Of a DNA stretch of 8,521 nucleotides, positions 6,254-8,521 are shown one piece after another. The stretch is taken from NCBI GenBank assembly GCA_027483785.1, contig JAIXTU010000311.1, forward strand, positions 1-8,521. The letters are read 5' to 3'. Position 1 is the first letter of the stretch, and the number at the start of each line of letters is the position of its first letter. The translations under genes were made by a program, and so were the position numbers. The notes beneath the pieces are model-generated. The model was not told the origin of the DNA, did not search any database, and saw nothing but the letters and a program-made list of their open reading frames with translations. The stretch comes from Flavobacterium sp. Lineage in GTDB: Bacteria; Bacteroidota; Bacteroidia; Flavobacteriales; Flavobacteriaceae.

Positions 6254-7865
6254 TGGTATTGACTTGTCTGAGTTCGATACTGTTAATTACGCGTTCTGCG
6301 ATTTTCTTTCCGTAGCTATCGCCTTCCGGATGTGCCAACAATATTTTCTGAATTCCTCCTTCTTGATTAAAGATGAATAGTTCATAATAATACTTTGTGC
6401 TCTTGTTGGTTAGGGTGTTGATTTGAGAGAACGTTCCCATGCCGCGCAAGCCCGATATACCATTGGGTGTAGTGAATTCGCCCTGATCTCCGATGATGTT
6501 TCGTGCATTATTTCGTTCTAAGCGCTGCAAAGTTTCTTCGAGTACTTTGTCCAACGGAATTTGCGTGGTATCTTTTGAAGTTAATGTTGAAATACTAATC
6601 GAAAAAGCGTCGGAGAAATCGCCAGAAGAAAAGCTTTGCATATTTGCAATTTGTGCCGGCTGCGCTGCGTTCAAAAGCGTTTTTTTCTCACGTTTAAGTA
6701 CCGCAGGCGTTTCAATGGTGATTCCCGGATATCCGTATTCGCTTTTAATCCATTCGCCTTCAAGCAAGATTTTCCCTCGGTTAAAAAGCAGCGTATCTTT
6801 AACTTCGGTATAACCCGAAATGCCAATCCAAGTGCCTAGACAAAGAAAAATAGCGGCAATCGAAGCGGCGACAAGTACTCGAACCTGACGTTTTCTTCGC
6901 TTTTTAGCTGCGCGAGATTCCTGTAGTTCTTCCACCGGCGATTCTTCTTCCAAAATCTCTTCCGGAATTGCTTGGTGTAAAGTCACTATCGTTTTTTCAA
7001 TGCGCTGTTTGTCGGCTTCAATTTCAAATTCTAAGGGTTTCGATTTCGCAAATTTTACCAAATCCGCTTGCATCAAAACTTGTTTCAAATCTTCTAACGT
7101 ATCGGCCGATAGCTTGTATTTTTTCTGTTTGGCCACTTTCTTCAAAGCTACAATTAGCTCTGCTGTAGTGCTTTCCAGAGCCGGAATTTTAATTTCTTCC
7201 TCAATGTATGTTCGAGCAATATCTGTAAGTTCCGAATAATACGCTTTTACCTCGCCTTTCTGCCAAAGCTGTTTGCTTTCGAGCGATTTTAAAAGATTCG
7301 TTGCTTTATCTATCGGTGTTTTATAAACAATGACTTTCTCTATGCTGGTAGCCGATTTCTTTTGTTTCGCATACCAAATCGCTATCGCGAGCAAAATAAC
7401 AACAATGAGCAATAACCATAGTAACGACCAATCGGCGCTGCCTTCCGGACCAACAACGGTTTTAATGTCGAACATTTTCTGCTTTAGCGTATCTACTTTC
7501 ACTGCGGCAACCTCGATCGGAATCGCATCGGTGAAATAAAGATCGCCGTTAATTTTTACAGGAAGTTTCGGAATGACATATTTGCCCTTATCGAATTGTG
7601 TAAGTCCGTAGCGCTTAATCAGTTCGATTTTTCCGCCTTGTTCGATCGTATCTACTTTATAATTTCGAATTACCTCTAAGTTTCCGAACCGGGGAGCCAA
7701 CGGAAATTTCACGATATCAGCCGTATCCACGGTTGTTCGCACGGTTACACGGAACTCGGCACCAATTTTTTTTGCTGTAGAATCTACAGACATCTTCACC
7801 GTTGCTTGCTGTCCGAAAACCGGTATCGAGGCAAGAATAAGAAAAAGTATTCGTAGGCTGCGCAT
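6240..7865 (-). CDS. BatD-like two-span envelope protein (541 aa)
   Basis: 541 residues, complete. A signal peptide (1-19, ending VFGQQ) leads to a beta-rich periplasmic domain (20-145) resembling a single BatD module. Span one is 147-166. A helical cytoplasmic region follows (170-300) with KAYYSELTDIARTYIEEEI (207-225), similar to the tails of BatD and DUF4381 proteins. Then come an acidic stretch, a basic KKRRKR (321-326), span two (328-349) and a C-terminal periplasmic domain (355-541) ending near ERVINSIEL. Its place between the DUF58 gene and batA matches many Flavobacteriia bat loci, where it is annotated as BatD-like or hypothetical. The start ATG shares its A with the TGA stop of the DUF58 gene (TGATG), a strong sign of coupling. 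I infer a membrane scaffold linking the cytoplasmic DUF58/MoxR side with the periplasm. No established symbol. The C-terminal domain's fold is not recognised with confidence. Confidence 0.9.
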   Translation of the reverse strand: MRSLRILFLILASIPVFGQQATVKMSVDSTAKKIGAEFRVTVRTTVDTADIVKFPLAPRFGNLEVIRNYKVDTIEQGGKIELIKRYGLTQFDKGKYVIPKLPVKINGDLYFTDAIPIEVAAVKVDTLKQKMFDIKTVVGPEGSADWSLLWLLLIVVILLAIAIWYAKQKKSATSIEKVIVYKTPIDKATNLLKSLESKQLWQKGEVKAYYSELTDIARTYIEEEIKIPALESTTAELIVALKKVAKQKKYKLSADTLEDLKQVLMQADLVKFAKSKPLEFEIEADKQRIEKTIVTLHQAIPEEILEEESPVEELQESRAAKKRRKRQVRVLVAASIAAIFLCLGTWIGISGYTEVKDTLLFNRGKILLEGEWIKSEYGYPGITIETPAVLKREKKTLLNAAQPAQIANMQSFSSGDFSDAFSISISTLTSKDTTQIPLDKVLEETLQRLERNNARNIIGDQGEFTTPNGISGLRGMGTFSQINTLTNKSTKYYYELFIFNQEGGIQKILLAHPEGDSYGKKIAERVINSIELRQVNTNGGN

Positions 7866-8521
7866 CAGTTTTTGGATTTAAAAAAGGCGAGTAATTTGGT
7901 TACATAACTTTCGTCGACACGCGTATTAACGACACCCGCGCCGCATTTGCTGAACGTTTCTTTAAAGAAATTAGCTTGTTGAACAAACGTTTGCTTGTAG
8001 GCGTCACGAACCGATTTCCGGTTGCTATCCACATAAACGTACTGCTGTGCTTCGGCATCAAAAACCGGAATCAAACCCACGGCAGGAAGCGTTTGCTCGC
8101 GCTCGTCGTAGACACGAATTCCCGTAATGTCGTGCTTGCGTGCCGCTATCTTGAGCGTCGAATCGTACGGATCCGACATAAAATCGGAAATCACGAAAAC
8201 AATAGCGCGCTTTTTTTGAGTAGCAGACAAAAAACGAAGTGCTTCGGCCAAATTTGTTGCCGTTTGCTTTGGCTGAAATTCGATGAGTTCTCGAATAATT
8301 CGCAATACATGCGACTTTCCTTTCTTCGGTGGAATGTACAATTCAACTTGCGAAGTGAACAAAATCAAACCAATTTTATCGTTGTTGTTCGTGGCAGCAA
8401 ACGCTAAGGTAGCCGCAATTTCGGTAATGATTTCGTTTTTGAATTGCGCTGTTGATCCGAAATTCGACGAAGCACTAATGTCAACCAACAGCATCATCGT
8501 GAGTTCGCGTTCTTCTTCAAA
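7865..8521 (-). CDS. DUF58 family VWA-like protein (5' end cut by window edge)
   Basis: Partial: the frame stays open to the last base, so the real start is outside. The visible part is about 218 residues, beginning FEEERELTMMLLVDISAS. The Met at 8497 is therefore internal and not the start. The EEERELT block directly before the MIDAS motif is characteristic of DUF58. The metal site is visible as DISAS (the Asp at 8480-8482), a Thr in QTATNL, and VISDFM. Full family members are usually near 290-310 residues, so roughly 70-90 are missing, including the conserved upstream strand. There are no membrane spans, so it is cytoplasmic. DUF58 proteins are typically encoded right after moxR and are thought to be adaptors for that AAA+ ATPase; I expect moxR beyond the right edge. 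The stop TGA overlaps the next gene's ATG by one base. Confidence 0.93.
   Translation of the reverse strand, partial: FEEERELTMMLLVDISASSNFGSTAQFKNEIITEIAATLAFAATNNNDKIGLILFTSQVELYIPPKKGKSHVLRIIRELIEFQPKQTATNLAEALRFLSATQKKRAIVFVISDFMSDPYDSTLKIAARKHDITGIRVYDEREQTLPAVGLIPVFDAEAQQYVYVDSNRKSVRDAYKQTFVQQANFFKETFSKCGAGVVNTRVDESYVTKLLAFFKSKN

Noticed and set aside
7976..8407. Plus-strand frame of 143 codons opposite the DUF58 gene
   Set aside because: The minus strand carries an unmistakable DUF58 sequence; the antisense product has no recognisable features.
8495..8497. ATG as the start of the DUF58 gene
   Set aside because: The frame continues upstream to the window edge with the DUF58-typical EEERELT, so this Met is internal.

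Overview
The window looks like a piece of a Bacteroidota chromosome, probably Flavobacteriia or a close relative. The evidence is a minus-strand batA-batB-batC-batD-batE cluster in the order known from that phylum, start codons without clear Shine-Dalgarno sequences, a candidate promoter box matching the Bacteroidota -7 consensus TAnnTTTG, and lysine/asparagine-rich secreted proteins. No RNA gene, mobile element, CRISPR array or integration scar was found.

Layout. From the right edge down to base 945, seven genes run on the minus strand with almost no space between them. They are a DUF58 protein (5' end cut by the window edge), a two-span BatD-like membrane protein, BatA and BatB (membrane-anchored von Willebrand A proteins), BatC (secreted TPR protein with a long charged linker), BatD (large periplasmic beta-rich protein with one span) and BatE (TPR, two spans, SH3b). 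The junctions are a 1-nt TGATG overlap, a 14-nt overlap, and spacers of 2, 2, 6 and 1 nt, so this is almost certainly one translationally coupled transcript. Its promoter, and probably a moxR AAA+ ATPase gene, lie beyond base 8521.

Left of the cluster, a plus-strand gene for a small hydrophobic protein of unknown function (467-961) runs tail to tail into batE with a 17-nt overlap. A 93-nt divergent intergenic region (374-466) separates it from a minus-strand gene for a 118-residue conserved hypothetical protein (17-373). This spacer holds a candidate promoter box and a 7+7 bp inverted repeat.

How the genes work together (family knowledge plus inference). MoxR-type ATPases pair with VWA proteins in chaperone-like assemblies. 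Here three MIDAS-bearing proteins (DUF58, BatA, BatB) would link a cytoplasmic ATPase to envelope components (BatC, BatD, BatE and the BatD-like protein) that carry TPR, beta-rich and SH3 interaction modules. The name 'bat' comes from Bacteroides aerotolerance; the molecular function remains poorly defined. I see no wholly new system. The less-described parts are the C-terminal domain of the BatD-like protein, the convergently overlapping CxxC membrane protein, and the BatC linker and C-terminal motif.
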